Notes: generated from the sequence alone by a model not told the origin. Shown: positions 11,561 through 22,904, counted from the first letter of the stretch. The stretch is 64,000 bases of DNA from Smallanthus sonchifolius (GCA_023525975.1 CM042032.1:35692001-35756000), one strand, 5' to 3'. Translations and numbers: made by a program.

Positions 11561-11789
11561 GCTATTCCATAAATGATAAGTGGAATTAGATGAGAAATTA
11601 CACTTTAAAGAACAACCATTTAAAATCCTAGATATTCAGGAAAGGAAGTTAAAGAAAAAGATTATGCCACATGTATTGGTACAGTGGCAAGGGCACAAAC
11701 GAGCAGAAAAGTGGGGGGGAGTTAGCAAGCAAAATAAAGGAGAAATACCCACATTTGTTCACTTAATCTCGAGGATGAGATTTACATAA
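11561..11789 (+). pseudogene. Gypsy G: chromodomain tail
   Basis: The end of the polyprotein reads ELDEKLHFKEQPFKILDIQ, then HVLVQWQGHKRAEKWGGVS, a chromodomain of the chromovirus type that in relatives targets integration to heterochromatin. The usual WE..E..M ending is disturbed by a small frameshift near 11710. It lies directly before the polypurine-like AAGGTGAA and LTR. Confidence 0.7.
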
Positions 11790-11910
11790 GGTGAATATAA
11801 CATCCATAAAAATCTCCGTGTCTAATATACAAAAGTTGAGGGACTAATATTGTAGTTAAGCCAAAGTTAAAAGTCGAGGGTTTAAAATGAAAATTTAGCA
11901 CACTAGGCCG

Positions 11911-12147
11911 GTAGCGGACCGCTATACTTCCTTCCGGACCCCTAAGAATTGGTGATACGCGGCAGATGTTATGCCACGTATCTGGTCACTCACTCGGAAG
12001 AAATGACAAGTAGCATGGTAGCGAATCGCTACCAATTCCTTCACTGTTCGCTACACGGCAAGGAACCATACACCAACACGTGTCCCGTGACTGTCCAGAC
12101 GCTAGGGCGGTAACGGACTGCTACAGATCCCTTAGCGGTCCGCTACG
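11911..12147. repeat. GTAGCGGWCCGCTAC palindromes in G LTR
   Basis: Examples are GTAGCGGACCGCTAT (11911-11925), GGTAGCGAATCGCTACC (12017-12033), a weaker GCGGTAACGGACTGCTAC near 12110, and TAGCGGTCCGCTA (12133-12145). They end about 15 bp before the TATA box, in U3. Confidence 0.8.
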
Positions 12148-12160
12148 GTTGGATTTCAGC

Positions 12161-12169
12161 CTATATAAT
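12161..12169 (+). promoter_or_regulatory. Putative TATA box of G LTR
   Basis: CTATATAAT directly downstream of the palindromes and about 365 bp into the LTR. Confidence 0.5.
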
Positions 12170-12376
12170 GGATTTTATTGCTTTTGAATTTGATATCGAT
12201 TTCCAAAAAACACTTTCAACCTTGATACCCAATTCCTGACACTCTGTTACGACTCTATTATACCATTTAAGCACGACGTGAGGACACCGAGCTATTGTTC
12301 CGTTGTGGATATCTCGCAATAGGATCTTGTGCTGGTGACGGTTATGTCCGATTGTAGGTTGTGAACATTAAACTAT

Positions 12377-12536
12377 TTAGGTGAGTTCTCGATGCCATTT
12401 TTTAAATGTTTTGTTTTTGGGCTAACATTCATAATGCAAAAAAGTTTGACGTGAGTTCTCGAGACCCTCTTTTAAATGCTTTGTTTTAGGGCTAAAATAA
12501 CGCAAAGCTTTACATGAGTTCTCAAGGCCCTCTTTT
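12377..12536 (+). repeat. Triplicated GTGAGTTCTC donor-like unit
   Basis: Three head-to-tail copies, about 65-70 bp each, start at about 12381, 12451 and 12515 with (G)TGAGTTCTC followed by a CCCTCTTTTAAATG-like run. The first is preceded by TTTAG, giving TTTAG|GTGAGT. Confidence 0.75.
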
Positions 12537-12900
12537 AATGCCCAAATTTTTACAAGTAGTTTAACTTTCAACACACGCGGAAAATAAGTCCCAAACACCT
12601 TGGAAAACAACATCAATAGTTTTACACATGACACAAATAGACTTATCCTTTCCAAAAGAAAAGAAGTCAAAACATTTTAAACAACCAACATGTTTACCTT
12701 CAACCAAACAAACATACCAGAAGGAAAAGTTACCAACATTGTTTACTTTGTTCAAAACATTGTTTATAAAAGCTTCACAAGGAGGTTAAGTCTAAACAAC
12801 AACCAAAACCAGACCAAAACTTCTTGAGAATCCAATTCCATTTGATGAGCGTTCTGAGGCGAGGTTGGAGCTTTATCTACCCCACAATAAGTTAGTAGTG

Positions 12901-12901
12901 A

Positions 12902-12933
<32 letters not shown>

Positions 12934-12959
12934 CATATATATATATATGTATGTATGTA
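12901..12959. repeat. (TA)n and (TATG)n microsatellite
   Basis: Alternating TA dinucleotides with interspersed TATG units, about 60 bp. Confidence 0.95.
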
Positions 12960-13078
12960 TAAACTCCTAAGTCCTCCATGGGTTAAACCCAAGCAAAAAC
13001 CCAAAAATCACAAGTCAGCGTAGGGACAGCGTAGGTTCAGTGTAGTTCAGGAGCCTTGGCATATGCAAACTGAAGCCA

Positions 13079-13113
13079 GCATAGGCTATGCCAGGACTGG
13101 CGTAGCCTACGCC
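13079..13113. repeat. GCGTAGGCTACGC-type palindromes in LTR J
   Basis: GCATAGGCTATGC (13079-13091) and GGCGTAGCCTACGCC (13099-13113), preceded by related half-sites CAGCGTAGG from 13016. Confidence 0.75.
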
Positions 13114-13540
13114 CCCTGTTGTAGGTCAGCCCTTGACTGATTTCCATCCATTCAACCCATTAACTTACAACCCCAACTTGTTTTTAACACCCAAACATCA
13201 CCTATTACATACATATAACACCTATGTATGACTCCTTGGTTTGGTATATCCCCCATTATCCAAACCAGACCAATTTTGTGAGATTCTCATTATCTCAATT
13301 CCCCAATTCACCCTTATGAAGTTCGTGACTTCAATAACTCCCCAATTGAAGTTCATAGACTTCAATCGTCATTACACCCTTATATTAATTAATATTTAAC
13401 ACCATTACACAAAAGTGAACTTCATTGTCTTCAAACACCAACCATACAACAATATGTGAAGTTTGTGACTTTAATCACCTTACGATAATGTGAAGTTCAT
13501 AGACTTCAAGAGTCATATTCACCCACCCTTTTCATATATT

Positions 13541-13548
13541 CAATTTAC
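13541..13548. other. 8-bp target duplication CAATTTAC, left
   Basis: Identical to 14961-14968 on the other side of the hAT-like element. Confidence 0.9.
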
Positions 13549-14960
13549 TAGGGGTGTTCAAAAATATCCGAATCCGAAACCGAATTATTCGAAATTTTGA
13601 ATCCGAACTATCCGAAATTTCGGATTCGGATATTAATATTGGAAAATTTCGGATATTTGAATCCGAAATATATATTTTTTCATTATTTATTATATATTTA
13701 ATTAAACATTTCTAAAACTTCTTCTGACCCTAATAAACCCCTTTGAGCTTCTTCTTCTCATTTCATATTCCAAGCGCAGCCACCGTCCCCCTCAACCCAT
13801 GCTCCAGTCTCCTCCTTACTGTCACCGTCAACAACTTGTTTCAACGTCACCGTCGCCGCCATATTTTCTATCCGTCTCCCGCACCAACAACCCTTTGTTT
13901 CACCTTCACCGTCGTCATCACCGCCATCCTCTCTACTTGTATCCGTCGCCCACTACAACTCTCGTAAGTCATCTCTCCCTCTGACATGATTTAGCCCTAA
14001 TCCTGGGTTCGACCGAGAAGCTTGTTCTACCCTACTTTTCTACTTGGTCTGTTCTTTTTCAAAGGTTTTCTACTTGGTCTGTTCTTTTGCAAAGGTTCCT
14101 TTAATGAGGTTTAAATTTGAAGGTTTCGGTGGTAACCTTCAAATGAGTTTGATTTGTAGAATGTACAAATGAATTTGAATTGTAGAATGTTCACATACTC
14201 AACAGCGAACCCATTATTCCGTCTTGCAACTTAGTCCAGATGCTAATATTATTAAGAAGACATGGTTGATCTATAAGCCCTTGTTGGAACCTGTCAAAAC
14301 GTTGTATTCCAGTTATAGTTCAGGGACTAGAATGCACTTTTTGTAAAGGTTTGAAAATGGCCTGAGTGTCGCTTAAGAGTGGCTAGGTCGGTCTCAGCCG
14401 ACTCTCTGAAAGTGTCGGCATGTGGACTAGCAACTCTCAAGTGTTTTCCTATAAATACTCAGCCATTTTTAAATCAATCAGACCCTTTTGCTAGTTTGTA
14501 ATTGTAATCTCTATATGGTTAGTTTGTTTGAGGGGTTTGTTGTAATCATTCCATGTCTAGGAGTTTATTGTAATCATTCTAGTGGATATTTATGAGAATC
14601 ATGATGTTTATTTTCTTTGTTTGAGTGCTCTTCTTCTTTGTTTCTATTGATTCATCAACAAACAGCTTATCTTTAGCTGATTTGTTGATCTGATCTTGTC
14701 TAGAATCATTCTACCACTGATATCCAAGTCTTGAGGACCAACAATTTGAAACAAATTTAAGTATTAATTAATGTTGTTTTCATATTATCTTGTATGTTTT
14801 GGTTTTTTTTATTTTGAACTTTCATATGAAAAAGAAAGTTGCATCATTCGGATATCCGTATTACTATCCGAAAATTCGGATATCTGAATTTTCGGATACG
14901 GATTCAGATAGTAAAATCAACTATCCAAAATTTTAGGATATCCAGTTTTGAACACCCTTA
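13549..14960. mobile_element. Non-autonomous hAT-like DNA transposon
   Basis: The termini TAGGGGTGTTCAAAA and, inverted, TAAGGGTGTTCAAAA differ at one of 15 bases and are flanked by a perfect 8-bp duplication, the hAT signature. The subterminal ~100 bp at both ends carry many ATCCGAA/TTCGGAT units in both orientations, as hAT transposase-binding regions often do. No transposase is encoded. The interior includes a CT-rich stretch (13740-13980) that looks like captured 5' UTR or exon sequence, a ~30-bp tandem duplication (14037-14096), and a possible copia LTR (14282-14743). Confidence 0.88.
14282..14743 (+). repeat. Possible copia solo LTR inside the hAT element
   Basis: Begins TGTTGGAACC and ends GAGGACCAACA, giving TGTTG...CAACA inverted ends. 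A TATA-like CTATAAATAC lies near 14451. The flanking 5-mers GCCCT and ATTTG do not match, so either a border is wrong or it is something else. Confidence 0.35.
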
Positions 14961-14968
14961 CAATTTAC
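14961..14968. other. 8-bp target duplication CAATTTAC, right
   Basis: Exact copy of 13541-13548. Confidence 0.9.
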
Positions 14969-15984
14969 ACCAAATCAACATATAAACAAATACACATATG
15001 ATAACGACGATTCAACATGTATAGCATTTATGTGTATTTACAACCATCTATCATTACTAAGTAAGTGAAAAACACTTACCTTTAGCTAGAGATGATTCCA
15101 ATTGAGCTCCAACTTTGTCAACTTGATCACCTATACCATTCACCTTTTTAGTAATCTAGTTACCAATTGAGACTCCAACACCCACCTATGACTATATGAC
15201 TAACACCTTCATTTAACTTGGTTTAATCAACACAACCGAACCCTCAACACCAAACCAACAATCATTCAACCCAAATGACCCGTTAAGGTCTTATCCAAGT
15301 TTTCATCCAAAACCCCAATTTAAAAATCACCAAATTGATTAAGGTTTCTTACTAAATAATGTGTTTTTAACGCCCTAAACACTTACCAACCCCAAATTCA
15401 CCATTTAAACATCACCTATTTGAAAACCCCCAAATCACCCTCAAGAACCCTAATTTCTGTAATTCAAAATTAGGTGAAAAAAGGATGTTATCTACCATCC
15501 TTTTCCATTAATCAAGCTTCTTTATAACTTTTAACAAGTTAATAATCATTTCAACCACCCAAATCAGCCCATAGCTTGATTCTACCCAAATTTCACCAAG
15601 AACACTATAGACGGTGATTTCAAGATATGAAGAAGAGCTTACCTGGTGATTGGAAGGAGATGTGCTCACAAAATCCTTCAATCCAAGCATGCAGTCCTCT
15701 AATTTTTTTTATCTCAGCATTCCCCCTCTTTCTTTCTTATGTTTCACGTCACACACACACACACACACTCCAAAGGAGTGTGGGTGTACCACCCCCACCC
15801 CTTTAACAAATCATATTCTTATTTGTTACAAAACAACCCCTGAACTTTCATAAATGGCCCATTTCACCCAAACTAGTCAAAATTCCAATTTAGCAACAAA
15901 CCTCCAACTTTCCTTTTTATTTATTTACACCCTTATAATATAATTATCATATTATAAAATAAACCCAAAAGTTGGTTCATTACA

Positions 15985-16200
15985 TATGTGTTCATGAACA
16001 GTTCGTGAACATGAAATTTTCTTAATAAACGAACACGAACAAGGCCATGTTCGTGTCCGTTCAGTTCGTTTGCAGCTTTAGCCACGCCCAAAGACAACCT
16101 TACCTCACCCTACTTGCTTTCTTCATGTAGTTTAATGAAACAAAATAAAATTGTTAGTTATAAAAACACGTAATCATATAAAAAAATTGATTTTGATTAG
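15985..16200. other. Unassigned spacer with GTTCGTGAAC-type inverted repeats
   Basis: No coding signal. It has short palindromes (TTCATGAA, GTTCGTGAAC) and CGAACACGAACAAGG...GTTCGTGTCCGTTC inverted copies, of the sort found in plant MITE remnants. The start of LTR F2 probably lies here but I could not place it. Confidence 0.4.
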
Positions 16201-17831
16201 AAAAAGTTACAAAAGTCCAACAGAGGTTTCACTCCCCTCTCCTCTCGCTACAACGTACGTCATCGATCATCATGTTCCAATCATGCGTTGTAATATATCT
16301 TAGATTATATGCACAGGTGATCTTGAAGTCCGGCTCCAGATGCTTAAACGCATGTCCATTTTTTTGACAAGTTCGCTTGACAAGTTCGCCTAGAGATGAT
16401 GGGGAGAACTTATCAAGTTCGGTTGACAAGTTCGCCTCGGGCTAGAAGTAAGCCAACTTAGTGACTTCGCTGGGTTGAAACCAGCGAACTTATGTAAGCG
16501 AACTTACTAAATTCGCTCGGCATGGATCAGGTGAACATTAAGTTCGCCTGTATGTTCGCCAGGTTGGTAAGGGGAAAACTTAAATTAAGTTCGCCTAGTT
16601 CAGTATGGTTAAACTGTAGAGTCGGGATAGGATCTGATGTGTATTTAACTACTCAATTCAGATCGTGCGTGATGTTGTTGGGCCTTCGATTAGGACAACG
16701 AGACTAGCTTATCAGGTGAGTTCTAAAAGCCCTCTTTTAAATGTTTTAAATAACGGTTTTGGGCTGGTGTGCATACGTAACGATGTGACTATTTTATAAA
16801 ACGATGTTTATGAATGATGTGTGTGACGTATTAGATGTTTTGGAAGTAAAAGGTTATGAAGGAAGTGTTTATGTAATATTTTTTCCAAAAGAAGTTTACG
16901 AATGAATGAATGATTTTTAATAAAACGTACGAATGCTTTAACTGAAGTTTTGAAGTAAAAGAAGTGAATCTTTACGAAAGTCACAAACGAACGAATCTGC
17001 CAATATTCCTTAGGGAATGAAGGTTATGGGTATGGGAAGTATGTTATGGGCCTTAACTTTTAGGGGCCTTTGTGGCTGGCCAACTGTTGTACAACTGGGT
17101 TGATGACGGTCACCAAGGTGATTATCGTGATCATTGAAGTTGGTACGATTTACCTTACGGGGTAGTCGTACTTGAATTTTAGTACTGGTGCCTTACGGGG
17201 TACAGTGCTTGATGTTTGGTACGTGTTATCCTTGTGATGCCGTGCTTGAAGTTCGGTGTTGAATGACCTAAGTATCGGGCCCTAGGTTTCTATGTCTGAA
17301 GGACAGTACGATGTTGAAGGGCCAGTGGTGGTGATCTTTAGCTTATCCCACCGGTATGTGATGTTTGGATTTGAGGGTTACGAGAAGGCGCGGATTCGAT
17401 ATGTTCGTTGACTTATGGGTTATGTTATGTGTTATCTTATGTTATTGCATGATTTTCATACGCTTTTATTAATGAAGTTAAATATTATGTTTTTTGGTAA
17501 ATATTTGAAGTTAATGTTTTATGAAAAGCTAGAACTCACCAGCGTAGCTGACCTTTTTAGTATGCACATTCAGGTTAAGGCAGGTTATGATGATGGACAG
17601 TGATGCTGGGCGGCTTGATGAGTTACCCAAATGATATGAAGACTGGCATCCCGTTATGATTGGTTTATGTTATGTTTATTTATTAGACTATGTTACGCTT
17701 CCGCATGTTGAACAATGATATGATTATGTTTGAATGAAGTTTCTCGCTGCGTTATTTTGATATTCAAGTTTAAGAACTGTTTGTTAATGAGTAAATCCAA
17801 CATGTGAGGCCTCCCGGGTTTGGGGCCTTAC
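16201..17831 (+). repeat. Gypsy LTR F2, sense orientation, 5' border unclear
   Basis: Ends GTTTGGGGCCTTACA at 17831. From about 16370 it matches solo LTR F1 in reverse orientation, including the palindrome array, TCAG|GTGAGTTCT (G at 16716), acceptor-like TGCACATTCAG|GTTAAGG (G at 17573) and the last 100 bp. A leader donor-like ACAG|GTGATC is at 16317. No primer binding site follows, so it is a solo or 3' LTR. F1's length (1.8 kb) predicts a start near 16,030. Confidence 0.75.
16374..16596. repeat. GCGAACTT/AAGTTCGC palindrome array in LTR F2
   Basis: Multiple AAGTTCGCC half-sites and whole palindromes, including the run AGCGAACTTATGTAAGCG near 16485-16502, placed between the leader donor and the GTGAGTTCT donor as in F1. 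Confidence 0.85.
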
Positions 17832-17925
17832 AGTCATTTCTAGTCCTAAAATGGATCTACTCAAAACAGAGATCAGATTTTTAGGCCACAGTATTGAAAA
17901 AGGGAAAATAATCCATATAAATAGA
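17832..17925 (+). pseudogene. Reverse transcriptase fragment resembling Caulimoviridae (endogenous pararetrovirus)
   Basis: About 94 bp between LTR F2 and LTR E translate to SPKMDLLKTEIRFLGHSIEK followed by GKII. The K-M...E-I-x-F-L-G-H pattern is the RT segment just after the catalytic box. Its spacing and the following G-K-I look more like plant pararetroviruses (Caulimoviridae) than the Ty3/gypsy copies in this window, which read SKCEFW..EVQFLGHI. Both sides are cut by LTRs. It is far too short to do anything. A divergent gypsy fragment is the alternative. Confidence 0.4.
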
Positions 17926-18147
17926 TGCAGGTCCACATGGCTCTTCTACAGATCGTTCTCGTCATAAGACGTATCGTTAACGCGGAGTGCGGAATCATAT
18001 CGAATCAACGATTGCATACGAAATAGACAATAGAAACAATCAGGTAAATAACATTCACTTTGTATTCCAACAATCACAGAGTTTACAGAATTCTTGTTCG
18101 ATCAGTCTCACTACTCTCGCTACCTCTCATAACAGACTGAATAAACT

Positions 18148-18157
18148 CTATTTATAG
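18148..18157 (-). promoter_or_regulatory. TATA box of copia E LTR
   Basis: CTATAAATAG on the - strand, about 250 bp into the LTR and immediately downstream of the palindrome array. Confidence 0.65.
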
Positions 18158-18173
18158 ACACATGTTCTGCACC

Positions 18174-18297
18174 AGGCGAACTTAACAAGTTCGCCTCAAA
18201 GATGCTTAGGAGAACTTATTAAGTTCGCCTCTAATAGGCTAAGCAAACTTAACAAGTTCTCCTCTGATAGACCAGGCGAACTTGACAAGTTCGCCTC
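18174..18297. repeat. AGGCGAACTT-NNN-AAGTTCGCCT palindrome array in copia E LTR
   Basis: Four units with 10-bp arms and 3-nt centres; the first (18174-18196) and last are perfect, the middle two have one or two decayed arm bases. It lies in U3, directly upstream of TATA. Confidence 0.92.
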
Positions 18298-18402
18298 TAG
18301 CATAACTTGTTAAAACACTTAGAAAAAATTTAATACAAAAACCTAAAGACATTTAGATCTAAACTATTACAAAGCTTTTGTCATACAATCTATGTCCTAA
18401 CA

Positions 18403-18413
18403 GACTCCCCCTT
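18403..18413 (-). other. Polypurine tract of copia E
   Basis: AAGGGGGAGTC on the - strand, abutting LTR start TGTTAGG. Confidence 0.8.
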
Positions 18414-18443
18414 GATAATAGCTTGATCTTCAGTCTTCAGTCT

Positions 18444-20761
18444 TTATGATGAGCTCTTCCATTTATCCGGTAATCTGCTGCCTGCATGCACTCCATATCT
18501 TCTACAAATCTCCAAAATTCTTTTGTACTGCAATCCTTGTTCTTTCTATTCATCAATGAACATGATCTCATTCTTTCTCAACGCCATCTGATCTTTCTTT
18601 GAAAAGTTAATAATATTCATTGCATCATAGAAACTCACAATGACCTTATTATCTTTATCATCAATCCTTGCTTCACCAGTATTAACATCTACATACCACC
18701 ATTTCATTTTCCTAAGAAAATCTTGTGGAATCTTCTTCAATGGTATCTTCTGTACAGCACGTACTGGTTTGAACTTATACTTCCAGGTCACTATCCTATT
18801 CTTTTGATCTATGATCTTCACTCTTTTTCCTTTCTGAGGCTTTAGCCTTTCATACTACCCTGAACCGCCTTCTTTCTTTATCAAATTGGCAATCACATTA
18901 GCTAATCCACAGTTTGATCTATTAGTCAATGGTTTAGTAGCTAGACCATTCATTTCACACCTTGGCAAGGTATTGAAATACTTTATCCTAGGCTTTAAGT
19001 ACTGAACACCATCAGATCTTTTAAGAGCAAACAACTTTGTGTCATTATCATAAAACAACCTTATGATTCTTCCAATACACCTCTCCTTATTCACATATCT
19101 TTCTTTCTAAGCATGTTGTACTTGTAACTTGGGTAGCACCTTCATCCAGCTTTTCACAACTTCTCTCCACTGTTCTCTAGTCATTCCTGTATTTCTATAC
19201 ATCACAGGTTCTTCATTCATCTTAGGAGACACAGTGTGAGTAGCATTAGTATCAGCATCTATATTGGATTGAACATTTTCATCATCAGTATCAATCTTGG
19301 ATTGAGCAGTATCCTCAGACATAGTGATATCTTCAATAGAGTCCATAGAATCTGTTACTCCTTCATAAGAGAATTCAGGAATAACATCATCTTGGATGAA
19401 GTTATATGGGACATTCAGACCATCACAGCCTTCATAAGTAACTTTATCATTATTCTTCTCTATCTCTATCTCCACTATATCTCCTTCTTCAACTTCATTA
19501 TCAGACACTTCATCTTCAATGTCAATGAATAATTCATCAATATCATCCAGACATTCTATCTTCTCAGCTTCTTCTTCTTCAGAGTCTGCAAAGAATTCCA
19601 ATAATAGAATTTCTTCATTAAATCCAGAGTCATCCTTGTTTCCTTCAATCGTTTGTGATGTCGACTCCCCCTGAACTCTTGATATAGGATTAACGTCAGC
19701 AGCGTATTGATGATCACGCTCAACATTACCAGTAGGACCATTGTCTTCATCATCTATTCGTTGAATAGACTCAGTATGATATGTATCATGTATCCTTAAC
19801 TCCCCCTGAGCGTCAAGATGCTCAACAAGTTTGGACACCAATAATTGCATGTCGGCAATCTGGGTAGCTTGAGTCTGAATAACCAGTTGTCTCTGAGCAT
19901 CAGTAGACACAAGAGTATCCACCTGATTCTATAAAGCAAGCACTTGTGATTCAAGAAAAGTAATCCTATCAGAATCAGAAGGCTTTGAAGGACCGACCGA
20001 AGATTGAGGAACAGACGGAATCGGAGTAATCACAGGAGAAACAGGAGTAAGCACAGGAGATGGATTCTTAGATCTCGGAGGTGTAATCAATAAGGAAGCA
20101 ACAAAGTTAGCATCCTTAACACCTTGTGAAGAATGAGCAGCAGCAATAGAAGCAGACAGAAGCTTCTGAGCTTTTGGATCCGGATTAAAATCACTATCTG
20201 AATTAGAACTCTCATCAACTAATGTTCTCTTACCAAGTACTGATCCGGAAGGAGGATCCCGAACAGACTTACGTCTCGGTCTTCTGGCTTTGGATTTAAT
20301 ACGCTTGCCAGCATTTGCCAATGGCACATTAGCCAATCTCTCATAAAGATCTGAGCAGAAATCTCTAGACTCATCAGAGTCAGTACTCTCAGAAACAGGT
20401 AAAATTGTATCACTTGAGCTGAAACTAGAATCATTTTCATCCACCACATTCCCTTCAGGTTCATGAATGGGCGAGTTCACAGCTTCATCATTAAAATCTT
20501 CCATATTCATACCTAAGTCTTGTTCATGCTCTTGAACAACTTCGTCTTGAACAGGTTCATTCACAGGCACTTGTGGAATAGGAACTTGTACTTGAATAGG
20601 AATTTGTTGTTGTTGAGGAACTTGTTGTTGAAAAGGAACTTGTACAGCTTGTTGTGGTTAAGGTTGTTGTTGTTGTAGATTCTGACCTTGCCCTTGAGCC
20701 AACTCCTCAGGATGAAACCAATTATCATTTGGGGATTCAACATAATCAGGATTGACTAAGT
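18444..20761 (-). pseudogene. Copia E: ORF3, C-terminal two thirds (split by element B)
   Basis: This continues the ORF that begins at complement 41996; element B inserted in between, duplicating TAAGT. Reading inward from 20761: a Gln-rich stretch (QQQQ repeats, 20570-20700), an acidic Ser-rich region, a basic KSKARRPRRKS patch, then coiled-coil TDAQRQLVIQTQATQIADMQ and LVEHLDAQGE. A long Asp/Glu region with EEEEAEKIE follows, then a compact C-terminal part with FALKRSDGVQYLKP and KWWYVDVNTGEARI. In-frame stops occur near 20660, 19926, 19108, 18855 and 18546; the natural end is the TAA at complement 18444-18446. Homologous to copia I ORF3. Function unknown; position suggests an env-like or accessory protein. 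Confidence 0.78.
20757..20761. other. TSD of element B, left (TAAGT)
   Basis: Identical to 41249-41253. Joining the two flanks restores a continuous ORF3 reading frame in copia E. Confidence 0.92.
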
Positions 20762-22018
20762 TGTCACACCCCGACCGATGGCGGAATCATCGGGGCGGGA
20801 CATGTAAGACTGTTCATAGCACATGGTTGACTAAATTGAAATATATTAAAGCCAAATTTGCATTACAATAAATCCAAGTACAAGATCAAATTCAAACAAG
20901 AAACATAAACAATTCATAAAATCTTGATTTATTTTGCTAAGTCCAAATCCTATGTTGAACACGTCTTGAATCAATCTCACATATTGGGGCCTGAAACATG
21001 AATAAAATAAAGTCAACTAAAAAGTTGGTGAGTATAACACAGTTGTATATAGATAGCATATAGTTGAAAACAAATCCTTTACATGACATGATAAATAAGG
21101 CGTTCATGGGGAGTAACTATTGTGTAACCAAATGTACAATCAAACCTTGTAACTAGCATGCAAAACAAAGTGTATTGTCGGTTTCAATCACCGCGTACCA
21201 TGGGTGGGTTTGTCAGACTCAATAGATCCATCATTGAAAACCGTCGGCTTGTATAGTTAATGATTGCACATAAGAGTATACAAAGGTTAAACACACCTAG
21301 CACTCGGGCACAAAGCTCAAATTTTTGCACACATGTATGTAAATAGGATTTTTTTTTTACACTTGTGTAGTTTGTGTAAATGTAAATGTGTAATGTGTAA
21401 TGAGTATAGAGTTCATGTTCCACCCCAAAAGTGTAAAAGAGTAAAAGGGGTTGTGAATACTCACTTGGTATGGAAGTGAAGCTAACAAGGAATATAGATA
21501 GCAAAAAGATCCTTGAAAAGCACACTTTAACCTAAATAGTAATATGCATTGAATCACATAGATGTATAAAATTTAAAAATGAAAGTTGGATTTGTATATA
21601 AAACCATTGGTTTGTATTTAAAAAGGATTGAATAAAATATATAAAGTTTGAGGTAAAATATGTTTGAAACAATTTAATTAGGTTTGAATTAAATAAATAA
21701 GTGTATAACTATAGTTTATGAAATAATGTCAATATTAATTGTAATTAAGTATAAATAAATAAAACGATTTTGATTTAAAATGTAAAGTAAATAAGTCATC
21801 ATTATTTATAAATTTTGTAACTTAATTATTTAAAATATCATTTAAGTGTAAGATGATAAATATAAATTTAATTTTTATAAACTTTTCAATAAATTACATT
21901 TATGCCAAGATTAAACTTTTAATCTATTTTTAAATACAGAAAACATATTTTTATAAAATCTGAAACATTTACTGATTAAAATATAAAAATTATAATTCTG
22001 TTAAAAATTCTGAATCTA

Positions 22019-22299
22019 GCACGACCGTGCCTCGGAAGGGCACGATCGTGCTCAAGTCACGGGCGCGACCGCACTAGTCGGGGCGCGACCGGGTTGATCA
22101 ATCAGGAGCACAATCTAGACAAGTCATCAGGCACGACCGTGCCTTAGCCCGGCACGGTCGCGTCTATGATTTTTAGACACAACAGAGACTAGCCCAAAGG
22201 GCATGACAAGGTCTGGACGGATGACACGACCGCGCTGCTAGTCGACACGGCCGCGCTAAACGAGGCACGGCCGCGCTAGATGATTAGCGCGACCGTGTC
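22019..22299. repeat. GCACGACCGTGC palindrome cluster 2, B 3' LTR
   Basis: Repeated 12-mers of form GCRCGRYCGYGC, for example GCACGACCGTGC (22019-22030) and GCACGATCGTGC just after. They lie downstream of the leader donor motif, in the inferred U5 intron. Confidence 0.9.
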
Positions 22300-22904
22300 T
22301 ATTCCAAATCAGACACGAATCGAGAGTTTCTTGTATTTTGAACACAGGAATTGTTAGGGCTTTTGATTAATGGGTTATTAAGAGTCTTTTCATATAACTT
22401 AATTGTATGGAAATCGAGTTTAAGCATGGGTTCGATTAAATCATTTTTATTAAAATATGATTTCTGATTCTGATCGAATTCTATAATGGAAGCCCAAATT
22501 GAATGAGGGCTTTTGATAATGTTACTGAAATGAGTGAGATGGAGAGTATACTTACCCTGAAACGTAACGAATCGATGAAGAACGGCAGAGATGAGTTCCG
22601 GCGACGGAGGTAAAGGTTTCCGGTGACTTCGACTGCGATTCCGGCTAGGCCAGAGAGTCCAGAGTCTTGGAGAGAGCCGGGAGATAATAAATCCTCTCTT
22701 GATCGGGAGAATTTGGGTTCCAGGAGGAAGACTCGAGTTTTGTTTGAATTGCTTGAGAGAGAATTCGAGATTGATGGAGAAAAACTGAGGCGTTGAGTAA
22801 TTGAAAATGGTATAACTCGCGTTAAAGGAAAAGAAACGTAATCGGATTTGAAATTCGAACGATTGAGCGTTTTGAAATCACATTTACGTTTCGACTGTTT
22901 CGCA

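Larger units (their letters stand above)
11796..12538 (+). repeat. 3' LTR of gypsy G, interrupted
   Basis: Starts TATAACATCC after an AAGGTGAA purine run; canonical relatives start TGTAACAT. It holds a palindrome array, a TATA box, a leader and AG|GTGAGTTCTC donor-like repeats. Recognizable sequence stops around 12538, where the antisense LTR J begins. The remaining 3' part was not found with confidence. Confidence 0.65.
12539..15984 (-). mobile_element. Antisense gypsy-type LTR J, probably solo, hosting an hAT element
   Basis: Read on the - strand it starts TGTAATGAACC (15984 inward) and ends near 12540. Without the 1.4 kb hAT insertion it is about 2.0 kb, the length of the other gypsy LTRs. 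It shows the same layout: a pyrimidine-rich leader, donor-like CCAG|GTAAGC near 15642, a second donor AAAG|GTAAGTG near 15075, palindromes at 13079-13113, and acceptor-like CGCCTCAG near 12851. No coding region or primer site adjoins it. I found no target duplication, so the borders and the solo status are inferred. Confidence 0.5.
17926..18402 (-). repeat. 3' LTR of copia E
   Basis: On the - strand the LTR starts TGTTAGGACATAG right after the polypurine tract and ends about GGACCTGCA, 477 bp. It carries palindromes (18174-18297) just upstream of a TATA box (complement 18148-18157). The distal end is placed by analogy with copia I. The 5' LTR lies beyond the right end of the window. Confidence 0.7.

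Noticed and set aside
13743..13984. Two overlapping small frames in the hAT interior taken as a gene
   Set aside because: Low-complexity, CT-rich, overlapping in two frames, no motif; better seen as possible captured UTR or exon sequence.
12510..15984. TTACA as target duplication of LTR J (12510-12514 and 15980-15984)
   Set aside because: It would place part of G's own third tandem unit inside J, and would move the J end away from the expected TGTAA start; left unresolved.
16374..17831. F2 as the missing half of the G 3' LTR
   Set aside because: F2 matches F1, not G, in palindrome sequence and termini; the G LTR has GTAGCGG palindromes instead.
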